From positions 1-34,382 of the forward strand of contig NZ_QKKX01000060.1 in the NCBI RefSeq assembly GCF_003434305.1: a stretch of DNA of 34,382 nt, written 5' to 3'. The notes below the pieces were generated by a model, which saw nothing but the letters and a program-made list of their open reading frames with translations, searched no databases and was not told the origin of the DNA. A program made the translations under genes and the position numbers. Numbering within the stretch: the stretch's first letter is position 1; each line of letters opens with the position of its first letter. Positions 23,632-34,222 of the stretch are shown here, piece by piece. Source of the DNA: Micromonospora sp. MW-13 (GTDB lineage: Bacteria > Actinomycetota > Actinomycetes > Mycobacteriales > Micromonosporaceae).

Positions 23632-25502
23632 CACAGCCCTCCCGCGGCCTGCTCGCGCAGCGCCCGCGCGTGCTGCTCCAGCGACAGCAGTTCCCCGAAC
23701 AGCGCGAAGTACTCGTCCTTGTTGCTGACCGGGTTGATCCGCTGGATCTTGGACTTCAGGTCCCTGATCCGGCCGGTCACCGAGCCCCACTGCAACCGCG
23801 CGATGGTCACCGAGACGTACCGCGGGTCGGGCTCGCCGTCGATCCGCAGCGGCTCGACGGCCAGCTCGCCGACCAGGGCCTGCGCGGCCAGGTCGGCGCA
23901 CGCGTCGCGGGCGGCCTCGACCCAGACGGCCCCACCGGTGGCGGTGGCGGCCCCACCGGCCGCCGCGATCGCCTCCCGCACGGCCACGTGCACGGGGTGG
24001 CGGTACTCCGACGCCTCGACCGCGTCGAACATCGGGCCGGCCAGCACCGGCTCCTGGAGGGCGAGCTTCAGCGCCTCCCGCTCGACCAGCGACTGTGGGT
24101 TGTCCCCGGCGGGCGCGCCTCGGGCGGCGCGGGCCGGGCCGGGGGACGGCTGCCCGGCGGGCTGCCCCGAGGCGGCGGCGAGCACCGCCCGCTGCACCGG
24201 CTCGATCTCCATGCCGAGGTCGCCGGCGAGCTTGCGGACGTACTCGGGGCGCTTCTCCCGGTCCTTGAGCTTCGCCACCAGCGGGGCGGCCCGGCGCATC
24301 GCCTCGACCCGGCCGTCGACGGTGTCCAGGTCGTACCGGTTGATCACGTGGCGGAGCGCGAAGTCGACCAGCGGCTCGCGGCGGGCCACCAGGTCGCGGA
24401 CCGCCAGGTCGCCCTTGGCCAGGCGCAGCTCACACGGGTCCATGTTGTCGGGGCTGACCGCGATGAAGGTACGCCCGACGAAGCGCTGGTCGTCCTCGAA
24501 GGCGCGCAGCGCGGCCTTCTGGCCGGCGGCGTCCCCGTCGAAGGTGAAGATGACCTCGCCGGCCACGTCGTCGGTGTCCAGCAGCAGCCGGCGCAGCACT
24601 CCGATGTGGTCGGAGCCGAACGCGGTCCCGCAGGTGGCCACGGCCGTCGGCACTCCGGCGAGGTGACAGGCCATCACGTCGGTGTAGCCCTCGACGACGA
24701 CCACCTTGCCCTGCTTGGCGATCTCCCGCTTGGCCTGGTCGATGCCGTAGAGGACGTGCGACTTCTTGTAGATCGGCGTCTCGGGGGTGTTCAGGTACTT
24801 CGGGCCGTCGTCGTCGTCGAACAGCTTGCGGGCCCCGAAGCCGAGCACGTCGCCGGTGATCTCCCGGATCGGCCACATCAGCCGGCGGCGGAACCGGTCG
24901 ATGAGCGTGCCGGAGCGCGACGGCCGGGACAGCCCGGCGCTGACCAGCTCGTCGTGGCTGAAGCCCTGCTGGCGCAGGTGCTTGGTGAGCAGGTCCCAGG
25001 CGTCCGGGGCGAAGCCGCAGCCGTACCGCTCGGCGGCGGCCCGGTCGAAGCCGCGCTGCGCCAGGAACTCCCGGGCCGGGCGGGCGCCGGCCGTGCCGAG
25101 CTGGGCCCGGTAGAAGTCGACGGCTGCGGCGTGGGCGGCCACCAGGCGCTGCCGCTGCCCCTGCTGCGGGCGGGCGCGCGGGGCGGCCTGGTCGTTCTCG
25201 ACGTACCGGAGCTGGAGGCCGGCGCGGGCGGCGAGCCGCTCGACGGACTCGACGAAGCTGAGGTGCTCGGCGTCCATCAGGAACTTGATCGCGTCGCCAC
25301 CGGCCCCACAGCCGAAGCAGTACCAGACGTTGCGGGCGGGCGAGACGTTGAACGAGGGGCTCTTCTCGTCGTGGAACGGGCAGAGCCCCTTGAGGTTGCC
25401 GCCGCCGGCCGACCTGAGGGTCACCGTGTCCGAGATGACCTCCGCGATCGAGGTGCGCTCCCGGACCAGCGCGATGTCCTCGTCCCGGATCCGCCCAGCC
25501 AT
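23631..25502 (-). CDS. dnaG: DNA primase
   Basis: 623 residues, normal for DnaG, which makes RNA primers at the replication fork with the DnaB helicase. The N-terminal zinc ribbon has CPFHDEKSPSFNVSP and WYCFGCGAGGD (Cys41, His44, Cys62, Cys65). The RNA-polymerase domain follows (RRRLMWPIREITGDVLGFGARKL). The Toprim part has VVVEGYTDVMA (Glu271) and FTFDGDAAGQKAA (Asp322, Asp324), the catalytic metal residues. After a Gly/Pro/Ala-rich linker (about 450-475), the C-terminal helicase-binding region ends EQHARALREQAAGGL. ATG at 25502 is preceded by GAGGGGGG. It is separated from dgt by the siderophore-interacting gene. Confidence 0.97.
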   Translation of the reverse strand: MAGRIRDEDIALVRERTSIAEVISDTVTLRSAGGGNLKGLCPFHDEKSPSFNVSPARNVWYCFGCGAGGDAIKFLMDAEHLSFVESVERLAARAGLQLRYVENDQAAPRARPQQGQRQRLVAAHAAAVDFYRAQLGTAGARPAREFLAQRGFDRAAAERYGCGFAPDAWDLLTKHLRQQGFSHDELVSAGLSRPSRSGTLIDRFRRRLMWPIREITGDVLGFGARKLFDDDDGPKYLNTPETPIYKKSHVLYGIDQAKREIAKQGKVVVVEGYTDVMACHLAGVPTAVATCGTAFGSDHIGVLRRLLLDTDDVAGEVIFTFDGDAAGQKAALRAFEDDQRFVGRTFIAVSPDNMDPCELRLAKGDLAVRDLVARREPLVDFALRHVINRYDLDTVDGRVEAMRRAAPLVAKLKDREKRPEYVRKLAGDLGMEIEPVQRAVLAAASGQPAGQPSPGPARAARGAPAGDNPQSLVEREALKLALQEPVLAGPMFDAVEASEYRHPVHVAVREAIAAAGGAATATGGAVWVEAARDACADLAAQALVGELAVEPLRIDGEPDPRYVSVTIARLQWGSVTGRIRDLKSKIQRINPVSNKDEYFALFGELLSLEQHARALREQAAGGL

Positions 25503-25781
25503 TCGCCACCCCCCTCGGCCCTACATCCTGCCCTGCCGGGGGCGGCGATCCGGCGTCGGGGGGACGGCGTGTGGCGCGTGCCGCCGCCGGCCAGGGACCG
25601 GAGGGGGTCGGCCGCCATCGGCCATGGGCCGGAGTGCGTCGGCCGCCATCGGCCATGGGCCGGAGTGCGTCGGCCGCCATCGGCCATCGGCCGGCGGGGG
25701 GCCGCCGCCGGCCCGGGCCGTCCCGCCGGTCCCGCCGCACCCGCCGGGCGGCCGGGTCGGCGGGGCGGCGGCGCGTCCCGC
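25503..25781. other. Gap upstream of dnaG
   Basis: 279 bp with no gene. It holds the 31-bp tandem repeat at 25607-25694 and a GC-rich stretch. No convincing promoter hexamers found; the dnaG promoter should be here. Confidence 0.45.
25607..25694. repeat. 31-bp tandem repeat, about 2.8 copies
   Basis: Copies start GTCGGCCGCCATCGGCC at 25607, 25638 and 25669; the first two differ by none of the 31 bases read, and the third diverges after about 19 bases. They also hold smaller GGCC/CGGCCAT repeats. Too short and spacerless to be a CRISPR. Confidence 0.75.
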
Positions 25782-26615
25782 TCAGGCGGCGGCGGTGACC
25801 TCCTCCGCCTCCACCTGGCGGTTCCAGTCGGCCTTCGCCGAGCGCCAACCCTCGTCGTCCATCCCGCGCCGCCAGTAGCCGGAGATCGACAGCCGTTCCC
25901 GGGGCACGGCGCGCTCGACGCGCAGCAGCCGGCGCAGCTCGCGGACGAACGTCGCCTCGCCGTGCACGAAGGCGTGCACGTCGCCGGGCGGGAAGTCCAG
26001 CGCCGTCACGGCCGCCACCAGCGCCTCGCCGACCGGCCGGCCGCCCCGGTGCAGCCAGGTCAGCTCCACCGCGCCCGGGCTGGGCAGCGGCTGCTCGTCG
26101 GCGGCGTCGGCGACCTCGACGAAGACCTTCGCCGGGGCGTCGAGCGGCAGCCGCTCCAGGGCGGCGGCGATCGCCGGCAGGGCGCTCTCGTCGCCCACCA
26201 GCAGGTGCCAGTCGGCGTCCGGGCTCGGCGCGTACGCCCCGCCGGGGCCGACGAACAGCACCGGGTCGCCGGGGCGCAGCCGGGCCGCCCACGGGCCACC
26301 CACCCCCACGTCGCCGTGGTGCACGATGTCGATGGTCAGCTCGCCGGCCACGGGGTCCCAGGCCCGCAGCGTGTACGCCCGCAGCCGGGGCCACTGCTCC
26401 GGGGGCAGGTTCCGGCGGATCGCGGCGAGGTCGACCGGCTCCGGGTAGGTCACCCCGGGCGGCGGGAAGACCAGCTTGACGTAGTGGTCGGTGTACTCGC
26501 CCACCGGCAGGCCGGTCAGCTCCTCGCCGCCGAGCACCAGCCGGACCAGGTGCGGGGTGGGCCGCTCGGTCCGCAGGACCCGGGCGGTGGTGACCATGTT
26601 CGGGCGCTCCGTCAT
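25782..26615 (-). CDS. Siderophore-interacting protein (FAD-dependent ferric-siderophore reductase)
   Basis: 277 residues. An FAD-binding barrel (PTPHLVRLVLGGEEL, then LRAYTLRAWD, the RxYTxR-type flavin motif) is followed by a SIP domain with HLLVGDESALPAIAAALERLP and the diagnostic C-terminal GYWRRGMDDEGWR. Such proteins reduce Fe(III) bound to siderophores after uptake. The start is uncertain: ATG 26615 would give an almost leaderless mRNA, whereas ATG 26597 has GGAG 9 nt upstream. An iron box lies at 26620-26635. The gene sits between dgt and dnaG, which belong to nucleotide and DNA metabolism; iron control here is probably autonomous. Confidence 0.94.
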   Translation of the reverse strand: MTERPNMVTTARVLRTERPTPHLVRLVLGGEELTGLPVGEYTDHYVKLVFPPPGVTYPEPVDLAAIRRNLPPEQWPRLRAYTLRAWDPVAGELTIDIVHHGDVGVGGPWAARLRPGDPVLFVGPGGAYAPSPDADWHLLVGDESALPAIAAALERLPLDAPAKVFVEVADAADEQPLPSPGAVELTWLHRGGRPVGEALVAAVTALDFPPGDVHAFVHGEATFVRELRRLLRVERAVPRERLSISGYWRRGMDDEGWRSAKADWNRQVEAEEVTAAA

Positions 26616-26619
26616 GCTG

Positions 26620-26635
26620 CTTAGGCTAACCTAAG
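26620..26635. promoter_or_regulatory. Iron box (DtxR/IdeR-type operator)
   Basis: CTTAGGCTAACCTAAG, with perfect 6-bp arms CTTAGG/CCTAAG. By eye it matches about 15 of 19 positions of the DtxR/IdeR consensus TTAGGTTAG-GCTAACCTAA. It lies 4 bp upstream of ATG 26615. On the minus strand TAGGTT can serve as -10, so a metal-loaded repressor would cover the promoter. Predicted: repression by iron. Confidence 0.8.
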
Positions 26636-26669
26636 TACGCCGGACATTCCCACCGCCCGCTCGGGCCCG

Positions 26670-26689
26670 CCGGCCACCCGGTCGGCCGG
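26670..26689. terminator. Possible terminator after dgt
   Basis: CCGGCC (26670-26675), 8-nt loop, GGCCGG (26684-26689), about 95 bp past the dgt stop and upstream of the siderophore-interacting gene. Weak; such stems are common in this GC-rich DNA. Confidence 0.3.
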
Positions 26690-26783
26690 TTGCCGCTCGG
26701 CCGCCTCGGCAGCTCCGCCGTGCCGCGTCACGTCGGGAGCGCGCCGGGCCGTTCGGCGGGCGGGCGGCAGCGTCCCGGGCGGC

Positions 26784-28043
26784 TCAGCCGGCGAGCAGCC
26801 GCTCGTGCCAGGCCAGCGCGGCCGGGTCGGTGAGCGAGGCGACCTGGTCGATCACCACGCGCAGCCGCGCGGCGTCGTCCGGGGCGGCCCGCCACAGCGG
26901 GGCGAAGACCTCGTCGAGCGCCTCCGGCGCCCGGTGGGTCAGGACGGCGACCAGCTCCGCGAGGATCTGCCGCTGCCGCTCGTACCGGCACCGGGACCCG
27001 GGCCGGCGCATCACGTAGCGCAGCGCGATCCCCTTGAGCAGCGCGCACTGCGCCCGGACCCGGCGCGGCACCACCAGGTCGGCGGCGTACCGGCGCAGCG
27101 GACCGGGGCCGCGGCGCTCCCCGGTGGCGGCCACCACGGTCGAGACGAAGCGGCCGGTCAGCACGCTGGTGGTGGCCTTCAGCGCGGCCTGGGCGCGGTG
27201 GCTGCCGTCGTACCCGGCGAGCGGGGCGAGCACCGGGTCGGCGAGCAGTTCGACCAGCACCTCGCCCAGGTCGGCCGGGGACTCCCCCGAGTATGCGGCG
27301 GCCACGTCGGCGCAGAGCGCGGCCCGCTCGTCGGGGTCGGCCAGCAGCGGGCGCAGGGCGACGTACCCGCCGTGGATACCGTCCTCGACGTCGTGCACCG
27401 AGTACGCCACGTCGTCGGCCCAGTCCATCACCTGCGCCTCCAGACAGCGCCGCCCGCCGGCCGGGGCGCCGGCGCGCAGCCAGTCGAAGACCGGCCGGTC
27501 GTCGGCGTACACCCCGAACTTGCGCTCGCCCGACCGGCGCGGCCAGGGGTACTTGCCCGTGGCGTCGAGCGACGCCCGGGTCAGGTTGAGCCCGACGGAG
27601 CGGCCGTCGGGGCCGAGCACCTTGGCCTCCAGCCGGGTGAGCACCCGCAGCGTCTGCGCGTTGCCCTCGAAGCCGCCGCAGGCCGCGGCGAGCCGGTCCA
27701 GTTCCGCCTCCCCGTTGTGCCCGAACGGCGGATGCCCGAGGTCGTGGGCCAGCCCGGCGGTGTCCACCACGTCGGGGTCGCAGCCCAGCCGGGCACCCAT
27801 CTCCCGGGCGATCTGCGCCACCTCCAGCGAGTGGGTCAGCCGGGTACGCAGGAAGTCGTCGGTGCCGGCGGCGTGCACCTGGGTCTTCGCGGCGAGCCGC
27901 CGGAACGCCGCCGAGTGCAGCACCCGGGCCCGGTCCCGCTCGTACGGCGAGCGGCCGTGGCCGGTGTCCTTGGGCAGCTCGGCGACCCAGCGCGCGGCGT
28001 CGGCCGGCTCGCCGCCGGAGCCGTTCCGGTGCCGGTCGCTCAC
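26784..28043 (-). CDS. dgt: Deoxyguanosinetriphosphate triphosphohydrolase-like protein (HD domain)
   Basis: 419 residues of the dGTPase/SAMHD1-like HD superfamily, which cleave dNTPs to nucleoside and triphosphate. Visible: RDRARVLHSAAFRRLAAKTQV, LRTRLTHSLEVAQIAREM (His71), and the HD pair in LAHDLGHPPFGHNGE (His100, Asp101). WADDVAYSVHDVEDGI holds the later metal Asp, and RRYAADLVVPRRVRAQCALLKGI is also present. Length and order match other actinobacterial Dgt proteins. It starts at GTG 28043, 9 nt after the VOC gene stop, so the two form an operon. The usual dgt-dnaG pairing is interrupted by the siderophore-interacting gene. Confidence 0.95.
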   Translation of the reverse strand: MSDRHRNGSGGEPADAARWVAELPKDTGHGRSPYERDRARVLHSAAFRRLAAKTQVHAAGTDDFLRTRLTHSLEVAQIAREMGARLGCDPDVVDTAGLAHDLGHPPFGHNGEAELDRLAAACGGFEGNAQTLRVLTRLEAKVLGPDGRSVGLNLTRASLDATGKYPWPRRSGERKFGVYADDRPVFDWLRAGAPAGGRRCLEAQVMDWADDVAYSVHDVEDGIHGGYVALRPLLADPDERAALCADVAAAYSGESPADLGEVLVELLADPVLAPLAGYDGSHRAQAALKATTSVLTGRFVSTVVAATGERRGPGPLRRYAADLVVPRRVRAQCALLKGIALRYVMRRPGSRCRYERQRQILAELVAVLTHRAPEALDEVFAPLWRAAPDDAARLRVVIDQVASLTDPAALAWHERLLAG

Positions 28044-28052
28044 CCCGCCCCG

Positions 28053-28403
28053 CTATCCGCGCTGCCGCAGCACGCAGAACTCGTTGCCCTCCGGGTCGGC
28101 CAGCACCGTCCAGTCGACGTCGCCCTGGCCGACGTCGACGTGCCGGGCGCCCATGTCGACCAGCCGCTCGACCTCGGCCTCCTGGTCGGCCGGGCGCAGG
28201 TCGATGTGCAGCCGGTTCTTCACCTGCCGGTCGTCGGGGACCGACACGAAGACGAGGCCGGGAAGCCGGTCGGCGGACTGTCGGATCTCCACCTCGTCGG
28301 GCTGGTCGGCGACCACCTGGTAGCCCAGGACCTCGGCCCACCAGCGGGCGAGCCGGGCCGGGTCCCGCGCGTCCACGGTCAGATTTTCCCAGGCGCTGGC
28401 CAT
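28053..28403 (-). CDS. VOC-family (glyoxalase/bleomycin-resistance fold) protein
   Basis: 116 residues from ATG at 28403, preceded by GGAGG at about 9 nt; longer frames upstream are not supported. A single unit of the vicinal-oxygen-chelate fold: NLTVDARDPARLARWWAEVLGY, LVFVSVPDDRQVKNRLHIDLRP, and the C-terminal DWTVLADPEGNEFCVL (Glu as candidate metal ligand). Such small proteins work as dimers and include dioxygenases, isomerases and resistance proteins; the substrate is unknown. The gene precedes dgt by 9 nt and diverges from the Roadblock gene. Confidence 0.9.
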   Translation of the reverse strand: MASAWENLTVDARDPARLARWWAEVLGYQVVADQPDEVEIRQSADRLPGLVFVSVPDDRQVKNRLHIDLRPADQEAEVERLVDMGARHVDVGQGDVDWTVLADPEGNEFCVLRQRG

Positions 28404-28533
28404 GCGGTCCACCCTCCACCGGCGATACGACACACTCGCGCGCGACACGACGCACCCGCGCGCCCAGGTTACGCCGCAGCGGCCCGCTCGGCTCGCCGGC
28501 GACTGCCGGCGGATGAGGCTTCCGCAACAGCCG

Positions 28534-28557
28534 ATCAGTCGAGAGTTGTCGACCGAT
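28534..28557. promoter_or_regulatory. Inverted repeat between VOC and Roadblock genes
   Basis: ATCAGTCGA (28534-28542), loop GAGTTG, TCGACCGAT (28549-28557): 8 of 9 arm positions match. It stands in the divergent gap between VOC and Roadblock genes and may be an operator for either one. No further support. Confidence 0.35.
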
Positions 28558-28666
28558 TGCCGACCGTCACGGGGGTCGCGGCCCGCCATGGCTCCGGGTA
28601 GCGTTTCCGGAGCAGAACGTTACCGAAGATCCGCACATCTGAATCGCACGACGGGAAGTGACGCTC

Positions 28667-29173
28667 GTGGACGCTGACGCGGTGCTGGGAACGGAGTTGC
28701 GGGGGCTGCGCCGACGCCGGCCGGAGGTCGCCGGCACGGTGCTCGCCGGCACCGACGGCCTGCTCATCTCCAGCGACCTGCCGACGACCGACGCCACCCA
28801 TCTGGCGGCCCTGGCCGCGGCCAGCTTCGGCCTCGGCAACCGGGTCGCCGACACCGTGCGGCACGGTGAGTTCCGGGAGTCGGTGGTGCGCACCGCCCGG
28901 GGCTGCGTGGTGATCTACCCGGCCGGCCGGCACGCCCTGCTCACCCTGGTCGCCGCGGCCGGCACCGACCTGGACACGCTGCATGCGGAGGCCCGGGAGG
29001 TGGCCGGCCGGGCGGGTTCCGTCTTCGACCGGCAGCGCACAGCGGTCGCCCCCGGCCCGGTCCCGACGCCGGATCCGAACGCGCCGCTGGCCATGCGGAC
29101 CCCGATGGCGACGCTGCCCGGCCGGGCCCCCAACGCGTCCCGCGTCACCGGCTGGCGGCGCCCGCCGATCTGA
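28667..29173 (+). CDS. Roadblock/LC7-domain protein
   Basis: 168 residues from GTG at 28667 (GGGAAG 8 nt upstream; the GTG at 28658 would sit 1 nt from that site). The first 115 or so residues match the Roadblock/LC7 (MglB-like) fold: VAGTVLAGTDGLLISSDLP, HLAALAAASFGLGNRVAD, SVVRTARGCVVIYPAG and ALLTLVAAAGTDLDTLHAEA. The tail of about 50 residues is Pro/Ala-rich and disordered. In actinobacteria this domain usually lies in a conservon with a sensor kinase, a DUF742 protein and a small GTPase; none of these is adjacent here. It may act as a GTPase partner elsewhere. It is transcribed toward ppdK and ends at a strong hairpin. Confidence 0.88.
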   Translation: MDADAVLGTELRGLRRRRPEVAGTVLAGTDGLLISSDLPTTDATHLAALAAASFGLGNRVADTVRHGEFRESVVRTARGCVVIYPAGRHALLTLVAAAGTDLDTLHAEAREVAGRAGSVFDRQRTAVAPGPVPTPDPNAPLAMRTPMATLPGRAPNASRVTGWRRPPI

Positions 29174-29176
29174 GCC

Positions 29177-29223
29177 CGCCGGCCCCGGTGGGGGTGCGTG
29201 CGGCTCACCCACCGGGGCCGGCG
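29177..29223. terminator. Hairpin terminator after the Roadblock gene
   Basis: Perfect 16-bp arms (29177-29192 and 29208-29223) with a 15-nt loop, starting 4 bp after the Roadblock stop. No T-tract. It is the first of two adjacent perfect hairpins between the convergent genes. Confidence 0.75.
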
Positions 29224-29228
29224 CCGGC

Positions 29229-29266
29229 CCGCGTCGCCGACCGGTCGGCACCGGTCGGCGACGCGG
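29229..29266. terminator. Hairpin terminator after ppdK
   Basis: Perfect 16-bp arms (29229-29244 and 29251-29266) with a 6-nt loop TCGGCA, ending 3 bp before the ppdK stop codon. No T-tract. Confidence 0.75.
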
Positions 29267-29269
29267 TCG

Positions 29270-32005
<2,736 letters not shown>

Positions 32006-32317
32006 CAGAGCCTCCCACGCGCGTCGGAATTGACACTTAACGAAGGTTCAGTTCCTCCATACCCCGGGGCCGACCTCCGGTAATCCGGCGTCGCCGCCGA
32101 TCGGTGGGCGAAGGTTAAGCGAACATCGTGGGGCCTGGGACCGTTCGGTGACAATCGGCACAGTCATCACGACTATCCGTGTCCGTACGGGTTTTTGGGA
32201 ACGCTTCCACGAGCACGATCACGCAATTTCCCGGACCCCTCGTACTCTTGACGGCGCTGGTTCTGTCGAACCTCACCTTTGCCATATTCCTCGCAAATAC
32301 ACCCGGGAGTCGACGCC
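32006..32317. promoter_or_regulatory. Divergent regulatory region between ppdK and the GH20 gene
   Basis: 312 bp, less GC-rich than the flanks. It contains the LacI-like site 32196-32209, a small inverted repeat GGTTC-TGTC-GAACC (32259-32272) and two direct copies of CGAAGGTT (32041-32048, 32109-32116). No pair of promoter hexamers stands out for either gene; TTGACG at 32248 has no good -10 partner. Confidence 0.5.
32196..32209. promoter_or_regulatory. LacI-family-like operator upstream of the GH20 gene
   Basis: TGGGAACGCTTCCA matches 12 of 14 positions of the CebR-type palindrome TGGGAGCGCTCCCA, including the central CG. It lies 109 bp before the GH20 start. LacI regulators of sugar use in actinobacteria bind such sites, so chitobiose- or oligosaccharide-dependent control is plausible. 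No LacI gene is in the window. Confidence 0.55.
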
Positions 32318-34222
32318 GTGCCGCCCATCCCGCCCCGCACCCCCGAGACCGGCCGCGACCCGCTGGCCCCGGCCGATCTCCCCGGTCGCCAGCCGGCCGC
32401 CGGCGAGCTGGCCCGGGCCGCCGCCCGGGCCGCCGGCGACCGGCTCGCGCCGCCGGCCCCGGTCCGGCTGGGCGACGTGGTGCCCGCGCCGGAACGGGTC
32501 GAGCCCGACCCGGCGGCCGACTTCACGCTCCCGGCCGACGTGGTCGTGCGGGTCCACCCGGACCCGGCCGCCCGGGACGTCGCCGAGCAGCTCGCCACAC
32601 TGCTCCGCCCCGCCACCGGCTACCCGGTCCCGGTCACCGACACCCTCGCGGACCCGGCCGGCGGCCTGACCCTCACGCTGGCCGGGACCGGGCCCGACAT
32701 CGCCGGACCTGCCGCCGGGCCCGACATCGCCGGGCCGGGCGCCAGGGCCGACGGAACCGGGCCGGGTACCGGAACCGACGGCGCCGGGCCGGGCGCCAGG
32801 GCCGACAGCTCCGGGCCGGGCGTCGCCCCGGCGCGGGCGGCGGACCCGGACCCCGGGCCGGCCGGGACCGAGCCCCTCGGCACGGAGGGGTACCGGCTCG
32901 ACGTCCGGTCCGACGGGGTACGACTCACCGCCGCCACCCCGGCCGGCCTGTTCCACGGCGTGCAGACCCTGCGCCAGCTCCTGCCGGCCGCGATCGAGAG
33001 CCCCACCCCGGTGACCGAGCGCTGGACGCTGCCCGGCGGGACGATCGTCGACCGGCCCCGGTTCCCGTACCGGGGCGCGATGCTCGACGTGGCGCGGCAC
33101 TTCTTCGCCGTCGCCGACGTGCTGCGCGTGGTCGACCACCTCGCCCGGTACAAGCTGAACCACCTGCACCTGCACCTCACCGACGACCAGGGCTGGCGGA
33201 TCGCCGTCGACGCCCGGCCCCGGCTGGCCACCGTCGGCGGGGCGACCGAGGTCGGCGGCGGCCCCGGCGGCTGCTACACCGCGGCCGACTACCGGCGCAT
33301 CGTCCGGTACGCCGCCCGCCAACACGTCACCGTCGTCCCGGAGATCGACCTGCCCGGCCACACCAACGCGGCGCTGACCGCGTACCCGGAGCTGGCGCCC
33401 GAGAGGGTCGCTCCGCCGCCGTACACCGGCACCGAGGTCGGCTTCAGCTACCTCGACCCGGCCGACGAGCGTACGTACGCCTTCGTCGCCGACGTGCTCG
33501 GCGAGGTCGCCGCCCGCACCCCCGGGCCGTACCTGCACATCGGCGGCGACGAGGTGTTCAAGGTTCCGGCCGACGTGTACGCCCGCTTCGTGGAGCGGGT
33601 GCAGGGCATCGTCGCCGGCACCGGCAAGATCGTGGTCGGCTGGCACCAGATCGCCCCGGCCGGGCACGCCGAGGGGCGGATCCTCCAGTGGTGGGGCACG
33701 CAGGGCGACGACCCGGTGGCCGCCGAGGCCGTCCGGCGCGGCGCCCGGCTGATCCTCTCCCCCGCCAACCACGCCTACCTCGACATGAAGTACGCCCCGG
33801 ACACCCCGATCGGACACGACTGGGCCGGACTGATCGACGTGGCCCGCGCGTACGACTGGGACCCGGGGACGCATCTGGACGGCGTGCCGGCCGAGGCGGT
33901 GCTGGGCGTGGAGGCCCCGCTCTGGACCGAGTCGGTCACCTCGCTTGCCGAGATCGAGTTCATGCTGTTGCCCCGGCTGCCCGCCGTGGCAGAGCTGGGC
34001 TGGTCGCCCCGGCGTACGCACGACTGGCCCGCCTTCCGCGACCGCCTCGCCGGCCACGGGCCGCGCTGGAGCGGCGCGGGCATCGCCTTCCACCGCGCCC
34101 CGGAGATCCCCTGGCCGGCGCAACCCCAGGACGCACCTCCCATCCCCATCCAGCCCCACCCGGACACCACGGCCGGAGCCGCCCAGACCGGCACGGACCA
34201 CGCCCCGACCCCACCGCGTTGA
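32318..34222 (+). CDS. Beta-N-acetylhexosaminidase (glycoside hydrolase family 20), apparently without signal peptide
   Basis: 634 residues from GTG at 32318 (GGGAG 8 nt upstream; a TTG 39 nt earlier only adds an unlikely N-terminus). Removes terminal GlcNAc/GalNAc from chitin or glycan fragments. The N-terminal GH20b domain (about 50-225) is split by a Gly/Pro/Ala-rich repetitive insert (about 124-186). The catalytic barrel has RGAMLDVARHFF, NHLHLHLTDDQGWRI, PEIDLPGHTNAAL, HIGGDEV with the Asp411-Glu412 pair, ILQWWGTQG, LGVEAPLWTE and AELGWSPRRT. No signal peptide or lipobox is seen, so it probably works on imported chitobiose or similar in the cytoplasm. Its stop codon lies inside a long inverted repeat (34220-34275). 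Confidence 0.93.
   Translation: MPPIPPRTPETGRDPLAPADLPGRQPAAGELARAAARAAGDRLAPPAPVRLGDVVPAPERVEPDPAADFTLPADVVVRVHPDPAARDVAEQLATLLRPATGYPVPVTDTLADPAGGLTLTLAGTGPDIAGPAAGPDIAGPGARADGTGPGTGTDGAGPGARADSSGPGVAPARAADPDPGPAGTEPLGTEGYRLDVRSDGVRLTAATPAGLFHGVQTLRQLLPAAIESPTPVTERWTLPGGTIVDRPRFPYRGAMLDVARHFFAVADVLRVVDHLARYKLNHLHLHLTDDQGWRIAVDARPRLATVGGATEVGGGPGGCYTAADYRRIVRYAARQHVTVVPEIDLPGHTNAALTAYPELAPERVAPPPYTGTEVGFSYLDPADERTYAFVADVLGEVAARTPGPYLHIGGDEVFKVPADVYARFVERVQGIVAGTGKIVVGWHQIAPAGHAEGRILQWWGTQGDDPVAAEAVRRGARLILSPANHAYLDMKYAPDTPIGHDWAGLIDVARAYDWDPGTHLDGVPAEAVLGVEAPLWTESVTSLAEIEFMLLPRLPAVAELGWSPRRTHDWPAFRDRLAGHGPRWSGAGIAFHRAPEIPWPAQPQDAPPIPIQPHPDTTAGAAQTGTDHAPTPPR

Noticed and set aside
25607..25694. 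CRISPR array
   Set aside because: Repeats are contiguous with no spacers and there are no cas genes.
32248..32288. GH20 promoter with TTGACG and CATATT
   Set aside because: Spacing of about 29 bp between the hexamers is too long for one promoter.
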